Positions 26,714 through 35,109 are shown, counted from the first letter of the stretch. The stretch is DNA of 64,000 bases from Lachnoclostridium sp. (GCA_021770065.1 JAETRR010000028.1:23437-87436), one strand, 5' to 3'. Program-made: numbers and translations. The notes: a model not told the origin generated them from the letters alone.

Positions 26714-26754
26714 AAAATCCGGGGCTGCCGCAAGATAAGGCAGCCCCGGATTTT
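26714..26754 (+). terminator. Bidirectional terminator between convergent genes
   Basis: Perfect 15-base arms beginning AAATCCGGGGCTGCC around a nine-base loop, with A and T runs on either side. It can serve the PTS gene on the plus strand and the synthetase gene on the minus strand. Confidence 0.92.
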
Positions 26755-26812
26755 ATAAGCATCCCGCAGGAATTCTGCTGCGTGCCAATCGGGCATGAAT
26801 TCAATGAGGGCT

Positions 26813-27553
26813 CTATTTTGTATAAGGATTCAAGGGAATCTCCAGTTTTTCCAGCTTGTCCAGCCACGAATTGTGGAAATGCTCGTTGGAATAGATCTGG
26901 TTCTTGATGGCAAGCATCCTGGCATCTGTCTGGGCGATGATATCCGCGCATTCCTTCAGTTCGGCAGAAACAGCCTCCGGATTCTCAACATCCTGCTTAT
27001 ACTTTAACTGGTGATCCACGCTGGCCCAGAAGTCCATGGCTATAGTACGTATCTGTACCTCTACACGCATGGTTTTTTTCTGCTCAGAGAAGAATACCGG
27101 AATCTCTACAATTAAGTGCAGGCTGCGGTAGCCGTTGGGCTTGGGATTCTGAATGTAATCCTTTTTGCGGATAAGGGTAATGTCATCCTGCTTAAGCAGC
27201 ATATCCGCAATGGCATAAATATCATCAATGAAGGAACAGATCACCCGTATTCCGGCTACGTCATTCAGTTTTTCCTCCACGGCCTCTACCGTGAAGGGTG
27301 CGTCATAGCGTTTCAGTTTCTGAATAATGCTTAAAGGCCGTTTGATGCGTGAGGTAATGTGCTTGATGGGATTGCGCTTGTGGCGGATGCTCAGTTCATC
27401 GTTTAATACCTCCAGCTTGGTGCGGACTTCCCGGATGGCACAATTGTACATCATCATCAGTTCCTGGAACTGAATCGCCTGGTTTGCAAAATGGTTCGGT
27501 ATCTCCGGAAGAATTTCTGTATCCGTGTAGGAGGTATGTGCTTCATGTTCCAT
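26813..27553 (-). CDS. Small alarmone synthetase, RelA/SpoT domain (RelQ/YjbM-like)
   Basis: A 246-residue single-domain (p)ppGpp synthetase. ATG at 27553 has GGAG eight bases upstream; longer in-frame starts have none. Motifs: RIKRPLSIIQKLKRY (ATP-binding Arg/Lys set), DVAGIRVICSFIDDIYAIA, YRSLHLIV and RVEVQIRTIAMDFWASVDHQ, then a C-terminal helix region for tetramer formation. There is no hydrolase or regulatory ACT domain. It makes pppGpp/ppGpp from ATP and GTP or GDP. It is last of three minus-strand genes, after parA-like and comFB-like. Confidence 0.94.
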   Translation of the reverse strand: MEHEAHTSYTDTEILPEIPNHFANQAIQFQELMMMYNCAIREVRTKLEVLNDELSIRHKRNPIKHITSRIKRPLSIIQKLKRYDAPFTVEAVEEKLNDVAGIRVICSFIDDIYAIADMLLKQDDITLIRKKDYIQNPKPNGYRSLHLIVEIPVFFSEQKKTMRVEVQIRTIAMDFWASVDHQLKYKQDVENPEAVSAELKECADIIAQTDARMLAIKNQIYSNEHFHNSWLDKLEKLEIPLNPYTK

Positions 27554-27637
27554 ATCATTGCTCCGATTTTCTTCAGTGTTTCTCATTATCTGCAGTTTAT
27601 CCGGATGCAGGGTACGATCCTGCCTCTGTATCATCCG

Positions 27638-28531
27638 TCAGTGGCGCGGATTGTCCTTTACCTGGGTACAGGCTTTTAAGGCTTCCACCGTAACCTGGCT
27701 GATAAGCCTGCTGGAATAATAGCTGACCAGAGGGTCTACCGCATGCCTGTCCACAATGCGGTATTTGGCAGGAAGCCCGCTTAAAGTCAGGGCAATTGTA
27801 TCCGCTATGCAGCGATCACAGGTGCAGACCTCAAACTGCTTCATAAAATAAATAATCTTATCCTCCACTACACGCTGCATTACATTCAGCATCACGTAAT
27901 CCGGTTCCGGCTCGGAAGGAGGTTCCGGTGAAAGCTCTGCCGCTTCTTCCGTTTCCGGTGAAAGTTCTGCCGCTTCTTCCGTTTCCGGTGAAAGTTCTGC
28001 CGCTTCTTCTTTTGCTTCCGGTGAAAGTTCTGCCGCTTCTTCTTTTGCTTCCGGTGAAAGTTCTATCACTTCTTCTTCCGGCTCCGGCTGCAGAGGAGCA
28101 GGAGGTTCTTCCCTGTCTTCTGTCTCCTCAGCTGCAGGAGAAGACTCAGTCTCTGCTTCGGGCTCCTCTGCTGCGGGAGGAGTTTCCGTTTCTGCCTCCG
28201 GTTCTTTTTCCGCCGCAGCAAAAGCAGCCCTCTCTTCTTTTTCCAGCTCTTTCAATAAGTCATTGTGAATCTGTTCTGCTAACGGATCGGCTTCCTTTGC
28301 TCCGTTATCAATGATAGAAATGTTAGAAGGAACCTCCAGAACGGCATCCGTCTGGGTTTTGGCAGCCGCCGGTGCAGGAGGTGCCTCCTTCTTTTCTTTC
28401 TCCGGTTCTGCAGTCCCGGCTTCAGCCTCAGCCTTTGGCTGCTGTGTCTCTTTTTCCGGTTCTCCGCCCGAATCCTGCTGACCCGAGAGTAAATTCAAAA
28501 CATGTGCGGTCTTATTACTTTTGCGTGCCAT
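27638..28531 (-). CDS. ComFB-domain protein with long acidic repeat region
   Basis: A 297-residue protein; ATG at 28531 follows GGAGG. Residues 1-205 are low-complexity, rich in Glu, Ala, Pro and Ser, with five tandem units of the type EEAAELSPE (about residues 155-205). The C-terminal 85 residues form a ComFB-like domain (NVMQRVVEDKIIYFMKQFEV, CTCDRC, ALTLSGLPAKYRI), including the Cys cluster CTCDRC seen in that family. B. subtilis ComFB is a late competence operon protein of unclear role. Recent reports describe ComFB-type domains as cyclic dinucleotide receptors, so a second-messenger role is possible. Its start overlaps the parA-like gene by 17 bases. The long disordered arm is unusual for the family. 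Confidence 0.78.
   Translation of the reverse strand: MARKSNKTAHVLNLLSGQQDSGGEPEKETQQPKAEAEAGTAEPEKEKKEAPPAPAAAKTQTDAVLEVPSNISIIDNGAKEADPLAEQIHNDLLKELEKEERAAFAAAEKEPEAETETPPAAEEPEAETESSPAAEETEDREEPPAPLQPEPEEEVIELSPEAKEEAAELSPEAKEEAAELSPETEEAAELSPETEEAAELSPEPPSEPEPDYVMLNVMQRVVEDKIIYFMKQFEVCTCDRCIADTIALTLSGLPAKYRIVDRHAVDPLVSYYSSRLISQVTVEALKACTQVKDNPRH
27925..28070 (-). repeat. Coding minisatellite in the comFB-like gene
   Basis: Near-identical tandem units of 27 and 33 bases (plus strand: GGTGAAAGTTCTGCCGCTTC followed by TTC-rich sequence) repeat five times. Because unit lengths are multiples of three, copy-number change keeps the reading frame. Confidence 0.85.
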
Positions 28532-29273
28532 GGAGAACCTCCTGCTGACTGATCTTATACAATACCTCCCGGACAAATGCCTTGTAATCTAAGGAGGGTT
28601 TGGAATGCGGAGCATAGTCATAGATACTCTCTCCATGGGCCGGAGCTTCCGCAACGGTGACGCTGGGCCGGATCTGTATCTCAAAGACAGAACTGTTAAT
28701 CTGGGCGGCAATATTCTCTGCCATCTCTTTCACCTCACGTGCAAGGATGGTGCGCCGGTTAAACTTTGTCAGCACAATCCCCAGGACATGAAGGTGCGGG
28801 TTCACGGACTGCTGTACCGAGCTGATGGTTTCCTTAATCTGAGCCACGCCCACAATACTGAGAATCTCCGCAACCATGGGAATAATCAGGTAATCAGCCG
28901 CCGCATAAGCGTTGACCGTCAGAATATTCAGAGCGGGCGGCGTGTCGATGATGATAAAATCATAGCGGTTCTCTATGGGCATCAGAAGCCGCTTGAGCAT
29001 CAGTTCCCTTCCGGGTTCGCCGAACTCAAGTTCCGCGCTGCTTAACAGAATATTGGATGTAATAAGATCACAGTAATCCGTAGGCTGAATAGCAGCTTCA
29101 ATGGGAATCTGATATTTGAATACCTCATAAATGGTCTTCGAATCTTCGATATCAAGGCCGAGACTGAATCCGAAGTTGCCCTGGGGATCCAGATCAATGC
29201 CAAGTACTTTTTTGCCCTCTCTGGTAAGTCCGGCTGCCAAAGCACTTGAAGTTGTTGCAATGATTGTAGCCAA
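28515..29273 (-). CDS. ParA/Soj-family protein lacking the Walker A P-loop
   Basis: A 252-residue ParA-family protein starting at TTG 29273, eight bases after GGAGG. The sequence begins MATIIATTSSALAAGLTREG, where family members normally have about ten extra residues including KGGVGKTTT between IIA and SSALAAGL. The rest is intact: VLGIDLDPQGNFGFSLG (Walker A' region), FIIIDTPPALNILTVNAY (Walker B), LTKFNRRTILAREV, and SIYDYAPHSKPSLDYKAF. Thus the nucleotide-binding loop appears cleanly removed in frame with no other damage, so the protein should be made but should not hydrolyse ATP in the usual way. No ParB gene is nearby. It heads the operon with the ComFB-like and synthetase genes and diverges from fliD. 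Confidence 0.85.
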   Translation of the reverse strand: MATIIATTSSALAAGLTREGKKVLGIDLDPQGNFGFSLGLDIEDSKTIYEVFKYQIPIEAAIQPTDYCDLITSNILLSSAELEFGEPGRELMLKRLLMPIENRYDFIIIDTPPALNILTVNAYAAADYLIIPMVAEILSIVGVAQIKETISSVQQSVNPHLHVLGIVLTKFNRRTILAREVKEMAENIAAQINSSVFEIQIRPSVTVAEAPAHGESIYDYAPHSKPSLDYKAFVREVLYKISQQEVLHGTQK

Positions 29274-29336
29274 AGTAAATTCCTCCGTTTCTCTAATTTC
29301 TCAATGCTTGTCATCCATAAAAATAAAATCAAGTAT

Positions 29337-29363
29337 TAACTAAAGTATACTATATGCCGATAA
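29337..29363 (+). promoter_or_regulatory. Sigma-28 (SigD/FliA) promoter of fliD
   Basis: TAAC (29337-29340), 15 bases, GCCGATAA (29356-29363); the -10 box is a perfect match to the sigma-28 consensus. It is placed for the late flagellar gene fliD. Confidence 0.8.
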
Positions 29364-29486
29364 ATAAGTACAGAGTAATTTCGAAAATGTATAAAAATGA
29401 AGTGCCGGTTTTTCTTTGGACGGTTCACGGAAGACGTGCCGGAGGGAAAGCGCAAAAAAGAAAAAGGGATAAAAGGAGTGGTTAAT

Positions 29487-31901
29487 ATGGCTAACATAAG
29501 CAGCCTTAGCGGATCTACCAATAATGCCATGTCAAGCTTAAGAGGCTATGGCGGACTGGCCAGCGGACTGGACAGAGATGAACTGATCGAGGGAATGACA
29601 TCGGGAACACAGACAAAGATTACCAAGCAGGAGCAGGCAAAGACAAAGCTTGAGTGGCAGCAGGAGGCTTATCGGAATATCAGTGATAAGATGATTGCTT
29701 TTGCCAATAAATATACGGCTACCATGTCCTCCAGCACCAACCTGTTCAGCGCTGCTTTCTGGGGAGCGGCCAGTACCAGTGTGCAGGGGATTAACAGTAA
29801 GTATATCAGTGTGGCGGGTGCCAATAAGACAGCGGCAGCCAATGTGACCATTATGGGCGTGAAGCGGCTGGCGCAGAATGCCAAGATGATGTCCTCGTCC
29901 GCAGTATCCGACCGGAAGCTGACAACCGGCGAGATTAATACGGAAGATATGGAAATCAGCACATTGGCAGGAAAGAATCTTCAGTTTAAGATTGGCGGAA
30001 AGTCCTACAGCGTTTCCCTGTCTTATGGAACGGGAGAGCCTTTTAAGACTGCACAGGAAGCGGCAGATGCCTTTAACGAGGCAATGAAGAAGGTAGAAGT
30101 CAGTGAGACGAGCGGTTCCGGTAAGCAGACCCTGTATGATTCCGTAGAGATAGGCGTGGATGCCGACGGAAAATTCACAGTAAATCAGAAAAACAATGCG
30201 GTTGTGCTGTCCGGCGGTACCGCTCTGGAAGCCATGGGATTTAAGGAACAGGTAGATGCCGCAAAGAAGAACGGCAGATTAGGGCTGGAGGTTGCAGGCT
30301 TAAAACAGGGAGGAACATCGGCTGCAGAAGAGGCGAAGCTGTCTGAGACCCAGACCCTGGCCCAGCGCCTTGGCGGAAAGAGCCTGTATTTTAATTACAA
30401 CGGTACAAGTAAGGAGATTAAGCTTCCTTCCGCCGAAGATATTAAGAACAATATCAACGGAAAAGACGGCGGCTTAGAGTATGTAAAGAAAGAACTGCAG
30501 AAAGGCCTGGATGCCGCTTTCGGCGAGGGAAGAGTAGAAGTAGATCTTAAAGATAATAAGCTTACCTTTAAAACTACTGTGCCGAATGAGAAAAATGACG
30601 ACGGTACTTCCAAGGAAGATAAAACCTCCACTCTCAGCATTTCGGACGGCAGTACTTCCGTTATGTCCTCCTATGGCGGACTGGGAATTACGGCGGGAGA
30701 GTCCAACCGCTTGAATTTGAATGCCGGCATTAAGGATTCCGGCTTAAACGGCGCTGGCAGTATGGATCCCGACAAGACCTACAAGCTGAAAATCAATAAC
30801 AAGGAGTTTGAGTTTACGGCAAAAGATTCCATTAAATCCATTATGGATAAGATCAATAAGTCTGATGCGGGCGTAAAGATATCTTATATGTCTACAGCTG
30901 ATAAGTTTGTTATGGAATCCACAGTCGGAGGAGCCTCCGGTTCCATCAAGATAGAGCCCGGTGATCCGGATGCCGACGGAGCGGCTCTTCTGTTCGGCGC
31001 ACAGGATCCCGCAGAAGGTGACAAGGGTTATACCATTGCAGACGGCCAGGATGCCATCGTTGCCGTGAAGTATGCGGGTTCTGACGAAGTGGTTGAACTG
31101 ACCAGGGGAAGCAACAGCTTCTCCATTGACGGCCTAAATATCACTGCCAAAGGAACATTCGGTTACGGGAAAGACGGTAAGGTAAGCACAGATCCCGAGG
31201 ATGCCGTAACCTTTGAGACGAATGTGAGCTCCGAGAAGATGGTAAGCGCCATCTCCGATATGGTAAAGGAATACAATGAGATTCTGGAGCTGGTGAACTC
31301 CCACGTGAGCACCCGTCCGGATAATGATTACTTCCCTCTGACCGATGAGCAGAAGAAGGAGATGAGCGAGAGCGAGATTAAGCTCTGGGAGGAAAAGGCG
31401 AAATCAGGAATTCTCTTCGGTTCCAGCGAGCTGCGCAGCCTGGCTGACGATCTGCGGTGGGCGATTCTTCCCAAGGATCAGCAGGCTATGGAGGCTATGG
31501 GAATCTCCGTATCCAGCAGCTGGCAGGACAATGGCAAGCTTTCCTTCGACGAGACAAAGTTCAAGGCGGCTCTGGAGCAGGATCCCGATGCGGTACAGGA
31601 GGCATTTACCAGATCCGACGGCATTGCATCAAATCTTAAAAATACCATGGATAAGTATGTAAAGACCATGGGAGCCACGAAGGGTATTCTTATTGAGAAG
31701 GCCGGCTCCACACATGCGCCGACCAGTATGCTGAGCAACTCTCTGAAGAGTGAGATTGATGATGTGGATAAGATTCTGGAGAATCTTAAGGCCCGTTTAA
31801 AGTCTGAACAGGACCGCTACATCAGCCAGTTTACACAGCTGGAGACACTGATTTCCCAGATGAATTCTCAGAGCAGCTACTTAAGCGGAATGGGCTTCTG
31901 A
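29487..31901 (+). CDS. fliD: Flagellar hook-associated protein 2 (filament cap)
   Basis: An 804-residue FliD. ATG 29487 follows AAAGGAG; an in-frame ATG at 29397 would add 30 basic residues with no ribosome site. The N-terminal FliD_N domain (GLASGLDRDELIEGMTSGTQ, then KQEQAKTKLEWQQEAYRNI) and C-terminal FliD_C (SAISDMVKEYNEILELVNSH, WAILPKDQQAMEAMGISV, GKLSFDETKFKAALEQDPDA) are clear, with a coiled-coil end (NLKARLKSEQDRYISQFTQL). The long middle region forms the variable outward domains. The cap assembles flagellin at the filament tip. fliS follows, as usual. Confidence 0.95.
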   Translation: MANISSLSGSTNNAMSSLRGYGGLASGLDRDELIEGMTSGTQTKITKQEQAKTKLEWQQEAYRNISDKMIAFANKYTATMSSSTNLFSAAFWGAASTSVQGINSKYISVAGANKTAAANVTIMGVKRLAQNAKMMSSSAVSDRKLTTGEINTEDMEISTLAGKNLQFKIGGKSYSVSLSYGTGEPFKTAQEAADAFNEAMKKVEVSETSGSGKQTLYDSVEIGVDADGKFTVNQKNNAVVLSGGTALEAMGFKEQVDAAKKNGRLGLEVAGLKQGGTSAAEEAKLSETQTLAQRLGGKSLYFNYNGTSKEIKLPSAEDIKNNINGKDGGLEYVKKELQKGLDAAFGEGRVEVDLKDNKLTFKTTVPNEKNDDGTSKEDKTSTLSISDGSTSVMSSYGGLGITAGESNRLNLNAGIKDSGLNGAGSMDPDKTYKLKINNKEFEFTAKDSIKSIMDKINKSDAGVKISYMSTADKFVMESTVGGASGSIKIEPGDPDADGAALLFGAQDPAEGDKGYTIADGQDAIVAVKYAGSDEVVELTRGSNSFSIDGLNITAKGTFGYGKDGKVSTDPEDAVTFETNVSSEKMVSAISDMVKEYNEILELVNSHVSTRPDNDYFPLTDEQKKEMSESEIKLWEEKAKSGILFGSSELRSLADDLRWAILPKDQQAMEAMGISVSSSWQDNGKLSFDETKFKAALEQDPDAVQEAFTRSDGIASNLKNTMDKYVKTMGATKGILIEKAGSTHAPTSMLSNSLKSEIDDVDKILENLKARLKSEQDRYISQFTQLETLISQMNSQSSYLSGMGF

Positions 31902-31970
31902 TGCGGGAGATTGTAAGGGAGTTCCAGCCTTTGGAAGAGAAGCATAGAAAGGATAAGAAGTGAAACAGTG

Positions 31971-32342
31971 ATGAATGCAAACGGTTATCAGCAGTACAAA
32001 ACTCAGTCTGTCAACACGATGACGGCCAGTGAGATGCTTCTTCTCCTGTTTGATGAGCTGGTAAAGAGGCTCACCAGGGCGGATTTGGCGCTGGAAGTAA
32101 AGGATGAGAAATTGTTTGAGCAGTCCGTAACCCGTTCCAGAGAGATAGTACTGTATTTGAAGGCAACTCTGAACAGGAAGTATGCCATCAGCAGAGAGTT
32201 AAGCGTTATGTATGATTTCTTCATTTATGAGCTGGCCCGCATCAGCGCAGGCAGGAACCCCAAGGTGATTGCGGAGCTTAAGGAACTGGTAGAGGAGCTT
32301 CGAGAAGCTTTCCGGGAAGCCAGCAGGACGCTGAACAATTGA
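31971..32342 (+). CDS. fliS: Flagellin chaperone FliS
   Basis: A 123-residue FliS: NANGYQQYKTQSVNTMTASE at the start, then MLLLLFDELVKRLTRADLAL and REIVLYLKATLNRKYAISRE, the usual four-helix bundle that binds the C-terminus of flagellin and prevents early assembly. ATG 31971 is preferred; GTG 31968 is directly before it. It is 69 bases downstream of fliD and in the same transcription unit. Confidence 0.95.
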   Translation: MNANGYQQYKTQSVNTMTASEMLLLLFDELVKRLTRADLALEVKDEKLFEQSVTRSREIVLYLKATLNRKYAISRELSVMYDFFIYELARISAGRNPKVIAELKELVEELREAFREASRTLNN

Positions 32343-32354
32343 GAGGACAAAAAT

Positions 32355-32759
32355 ATGGCGGAACAGGAATTGTGGACGGAGATTCTTAAGCAGATGCACG
32401 GACGCTATGGGGCGGTAAATGAAGTATTCCGCCTGACAAAGGAGATTGCAGATGCCCTGTCAAGGGATGACCGGGTGGCGGCTCAGATGCTTCTGGGGAT
32501 GCGCCAGGGGGAGATTGAGCATCTCTCGGAGAGCGAAGAAAAGATTTATTTACTTCTTCAATGCGTGGATCAGCAGGAGCGGGCAGATATCCTGGCTTTC
32601 CTTAAGGGCGAACGGGAAGCTTCAAAGGAAGCCTCTTTTGAGGAAAAGAAGATCGGGGAGATAGGGAATAATATCAGGAGAAATCTGGAGAAGATCGTGG
32701 AGCTGGATCGGGTGGTCAGTGTGAAGCTGGCCGGGAAAGATTCATTCTATCAGAAATAA
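32355..32759 (+). CDS. Small helical protein in the FliT/FlgN position, putative flagellar chaperone
   Basis: A 134-residue, highly charged, all-helical protein (EILKQMHGRYGAVNEVFRLT, DALSRDDRVAAQMLLGMRQG, NIRRNLEKIVELDRVVSVKL). It begins 12 bases after fliS. Size, composition and position match FliT/FlgN-type export chaperones, which diverge strongly in sequence; the last helix RRNLEKIVELDR is of FlgN type. No signal peptide or membrane segment is present. The assignment is by context. Confidence 0.65.
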   Translation: MAEQELWTEILKQMHGRYGAVNEVFRLTKEIADALSRDDRVAAQMLLGMRQGEIEHLSESEEKIYLLLQCVDQQERADILAFLKGEREASKEASFEEKKIGEIGNNIRRNLEKIVELDRVVSVKLAGKDSFYQK

Positions 32760-32772
32760 CCGGATTTCCCCG

Positions 32773-32812
32773 AAAAGAAAGGACGAATTTGAAATTTGTC
32801 CTTTCTTTTTTT
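32773..32812 (+). terminator. Rho-independent terminator after the fliD-fliS unit
   Basis: Arms AAAGAAAGGAC and GTCCTTTCTTT around a 13-base loop, followed by a run of T. Confidence 0.92.
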
Positions 32813-32877
32813 GCGGGCGTGTTGTAGAATTTAAGCAGAGAAAGCCTGCCGGGTGAAGGAAAGAATGAGGGAGTGTT

Positions 32878-33630
32878 ATGGCTCAGATCGTGTTTGATCA
32901 TGTGACGAAAATTTTCGAGCCGGATGATTTGGTGCTGGAGGAGATCTCTTTTCGGGTTGAAAAGGGCGAATTTGTGTTTCTGATTGGGAAAAGCGGCGTG
33001 GGGAAGTCCAGTATTCTGAAACTTTTGAGCAGGCAGGAGGAAGCGAGCCGGGGAAAGATTTTTGTGGACGAACAGGACATCAGTCTTTTGAAGAGGAGAG
33101 AGCTGCCTTATTTTCGAAGAAAATTCGGGATTATGCAGACAGACATGAGATGCCTGCGTGATCGGAATGTATATGATAATCTTTTTCTGGTTATGCGTTC
33201 CTGCGGCTTTTCAAGAAGAGAGAGTAAGAGACGGATTGCGGAGGCGCTGGGACGGGTGGGGATGGCCCATAAAGTGAATGCTTTTCCGCAGGAACTGTCT
33301 GTGGGGGAGGAGGCAAGAGTTCTTCTCGCAAGGGCTTTGGTGACCGGACCGGAGATCCTTCTGGCGGATGAGCCTACAGCGAATCTGGATCCGGATGCGT
33401 CCTGGGATATGATGAATCTGATCAACGATGTGAACCATCAGGGAATTACGGTGATTGTCAGCAGCCATTCGGTGGAGCTGGTTAATATCATGCGCAAACG
33501 TGTCCTGACACTGGTGGAGGGGATGCTTGTTTCCGATGAAAAAAATGCCGGCTACAGTTCTAAGGCCCTGGATATTTTTGAGGAACGGCGGATTCGGCAG
33601 CTTCGGGTAGAAAAGTCAGAAAAAAATTAA
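32878..33630 (+). CDS. FtsE-like ABC ATPase without an adjacent permease
   Basis: A 250-residue ABC ATPase. Walker A is LIGKSGVGKSSILKLL (near residue 38), Walker B LLADEPTANLDPD, H-loop VSSHSVEL. The order and sequence (FDHVTKIFEPDDLVLEEISF, RRKFGIMQTDMRCLRDRNVY, then YDNL) are closest to FtsE, the partner of FtsX in cell division and wall-hydrolase control. Two oddities: no ftsX follows, and the ABC signature reads LSVGEEARVLLAR instead of LSGGEQQR. It lies inside the flagellar region between fliT-like and a second fliD-like gene. Confidence 0.82.
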   Translation: MAQIVFDHVTKIFEPDDLVLEEISFRVEKGEFVFLIGKSGVGKSSILKLLSRQEEASRGKIFVDEQDISLLKRRELPYFRRKFGIMQTDMRCLRDRNVYDNLFLVMRSCGFSRRESKRRIAEALGRVGMAHKVNAFPQELSVGEEARVLLARALVTGPEILLADEPTANLDPDASWDMMNLINDVNHQGITVIVSSHSVELVNIMRKRVLTLVEGMLVSDEKNAGYSSKALDIFEERRIRQLRVEKSEKN

Positions 33631-33804
33631 ATTTTTTTATTGTTTTTCGTTATTTATCTTACTAAAGAACCGATATATAATATAAGAGAAACCAGCGTAC
33701 TACTATGTCCATTCTCAAAGGAGCAGTTTTGTACACTGGCGCTTGGTATCTTTAAAATGAATCAGCAGTGCTTTTAAAGATAGATTCGAAAGGGGGCAAA
33801 GGAT

Positions 33805-35106
33805 ATGGCAGTCGGCAGGATTGGTTCATCTATGAGTTATATGAACTACACATCCTCCATCAATCAGCTTCGGCTGCAGCAGGCGCTGAACAATTATCAT
33901 TCAAACCGTCAGGCTGTGTCTCCGGTGCAGCGTGTGAACCGGACCTACAAGGATTCCAGTCTGAACTTTTTGAAGAACTACAATACCAGGATGACGGATC
34001 TGATGCAGTCGGCAAATACACTGCGGGGCTCGAATTCTTCCGGTGTGATGAACACCATGAAGCTTGGCAGCTCCGACAACAGCGTATTGACGGCAAGCGA
34101 ACGCTTTGGTATCCGTTCCGGGCAGAAGATGTCTGTCAATGTAACACAGGTGGCAAAAGCCCAGATGAATCAGAGTGCGGGAGTAAATGCAAATGCAAAG
34201 GCTTCCTCCGGTCTGAATTTCAGCATCCGGTCTAAGAGTGCTTCCGGCGGAGTGTCCAATCTGTTTGTTCAGGTGGATGCCCGTAAGAAGAACGGAAGCC
34301 TGCGGACGAACCAGGAGATGCTGGAAGAAGCGGCCGGCCAGATCAACCGGGCTAAAAGCGGTGTGCAGGCGAATGTTGTGGTGAAGGATGGAGAGGCCTC
34401 TCTTCAGATCACGGGGACGAAGACCGGGGAGGGCAACACCTTTCAGGTAACGGGAGACACGGGAATTGCGAAGGGCTTGAGCGAAACGGCACAGGCCGCC
34501 CGGAATGCAGAATACACCGTGACCGAGAACGGAGTGAGCCGCAATTATATCTCCTCCACCAATGAGATTTCCCTGGGAATGGGAAGCGTACAGGCTGTTC
34601 TTAAAAAAGAGGGGAAAGCGGATATTGAGCCGCAGGCGGACAATGAACGTATTGTATCGGCCGTGGAGGAAATGGTAAATAATTACAACAAAGCCGTGGA
34701 ATTTCTGGGAAGCAATACCGGAAAAGGAACGGAGATTAACCGTCAGCTCCGGAACATGGTGAGGAGCCTCGGATCCGAACAGTCTCTTGAGATGGCCGGA
34801 ATTACAGCGAACAAAGACGGTACCCTTTCCTTTGATAAGGAAAAGCTGACAGAGAATATGGAGAAGGATCCGGATCTGGTACGGGATGTGATTTCCGGAC
34901 GGAACGGAATTGCCCAGGCGGCTTTTGACAGAGGAAGTGCCGGACTTCGGGCTGACTCTGCCGGGCTGGTACAGAACAGTATACAGCGGGCGGAGAGCAG
35001 TCAGGCTGTAGACGGTTATCATTTTATGAATACGTTTTCGAAATCAGGCGCTTATAATCTGAGCAATTATATGGCCCTCGGGCTGATGATGGATTATTTC
35101 GTATAA
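33805..35106 (+). CDS. Atypical FliD-like protein (second capping-protein homologue)
   Basis: A 433-residue protein. The C-terminal half resembles FliD_C: ERIVSAVEEMVNNYNKAVEF, LGSEQSLEMAGITANKDGTL, then SFDKEKLTENMEKDPDLVRD, the same order as in the true FliD at 29487. The N-terminus (MSYMNYTSSINQLRLQQALN) differs from FliD, lacks its LASGLD motif and starts with helices. It is about half the length of the first FliD. No signal peptide is present, as for flagellar export substrates. It may be an alternative cap or a hook-associated protein. The ribosome site is GGGGG/AAAGG upstream of ATG 33805; a weak sigma-28-like -10 (ACCGATAT, 33669-33676) lies upstream. Confidence 0.72.
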   Translation: MAVGRIGSSMSYMNYTSSINQLRLQQALNNYHSNRQAVSPVQRVNRTYKDSSLNFLKNYNTRMTDLMQSANTLRGSNSSGVMNTMKLGSSDNSVLTASERFGIRSGQKMSVNVTQVAKAQMNQSAGVNANAKASSGLNFSIRSKSASGGVSNLFVQVDARKKNGSLRTNQEMLEEAAGQINRAKSGVQANVVVKDGEASLQITGTKTGEGNTFQVTGDTGIAKGLSETAQAARNAEYTVTENGVSRNYISSTNEISLGMGSVQAVLKKEGKADIEPQADNERIVSAVEEMVNNYNKAVEFLGSNTGKGTEINRQLRNMVRSLGSEQSLEMAGITANKDGTLSFDKEKLTENMEKDPDLVRDVISGRNGIAQAAFDRGSAGLRADSAGLVQNSIQRAESSQAVDGYHFMNTFSKSGAYNLSNYMALGLMMDYFV

Positions 35107-35109
35107 AAG

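Noticed and set aside
27928..28314. Plus-strand open frame with LLPFPVKVLP-type repeats
   Set aside because: It is the reverse complement of the coding minisatellite in the comFB-like gene and has no ribosome site.
29042..29332. Frameshift as the explanation for the missing ParA P-loop
   Set aside because: All frames upstream of the TTG start were read and none encodes a GGVGKT-type loop; the reading frame is continuous and the ribosome site is directly upstream, so a deletion explains it better.
33650..33676. Sigma-28 promoter before the second FliD-like gene
   Set aside because: The -10 (ACCGATAT) is fair but the -35 at the right distance is TTAT; too weak to list as a feature.
33901..35022. 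Minus-strand open frame of 373 codons opposite the second FliD-like gene
   Set aside because: No start signals and no domain; the plus-strand frame has the ribosome site and FliD_C motifs.
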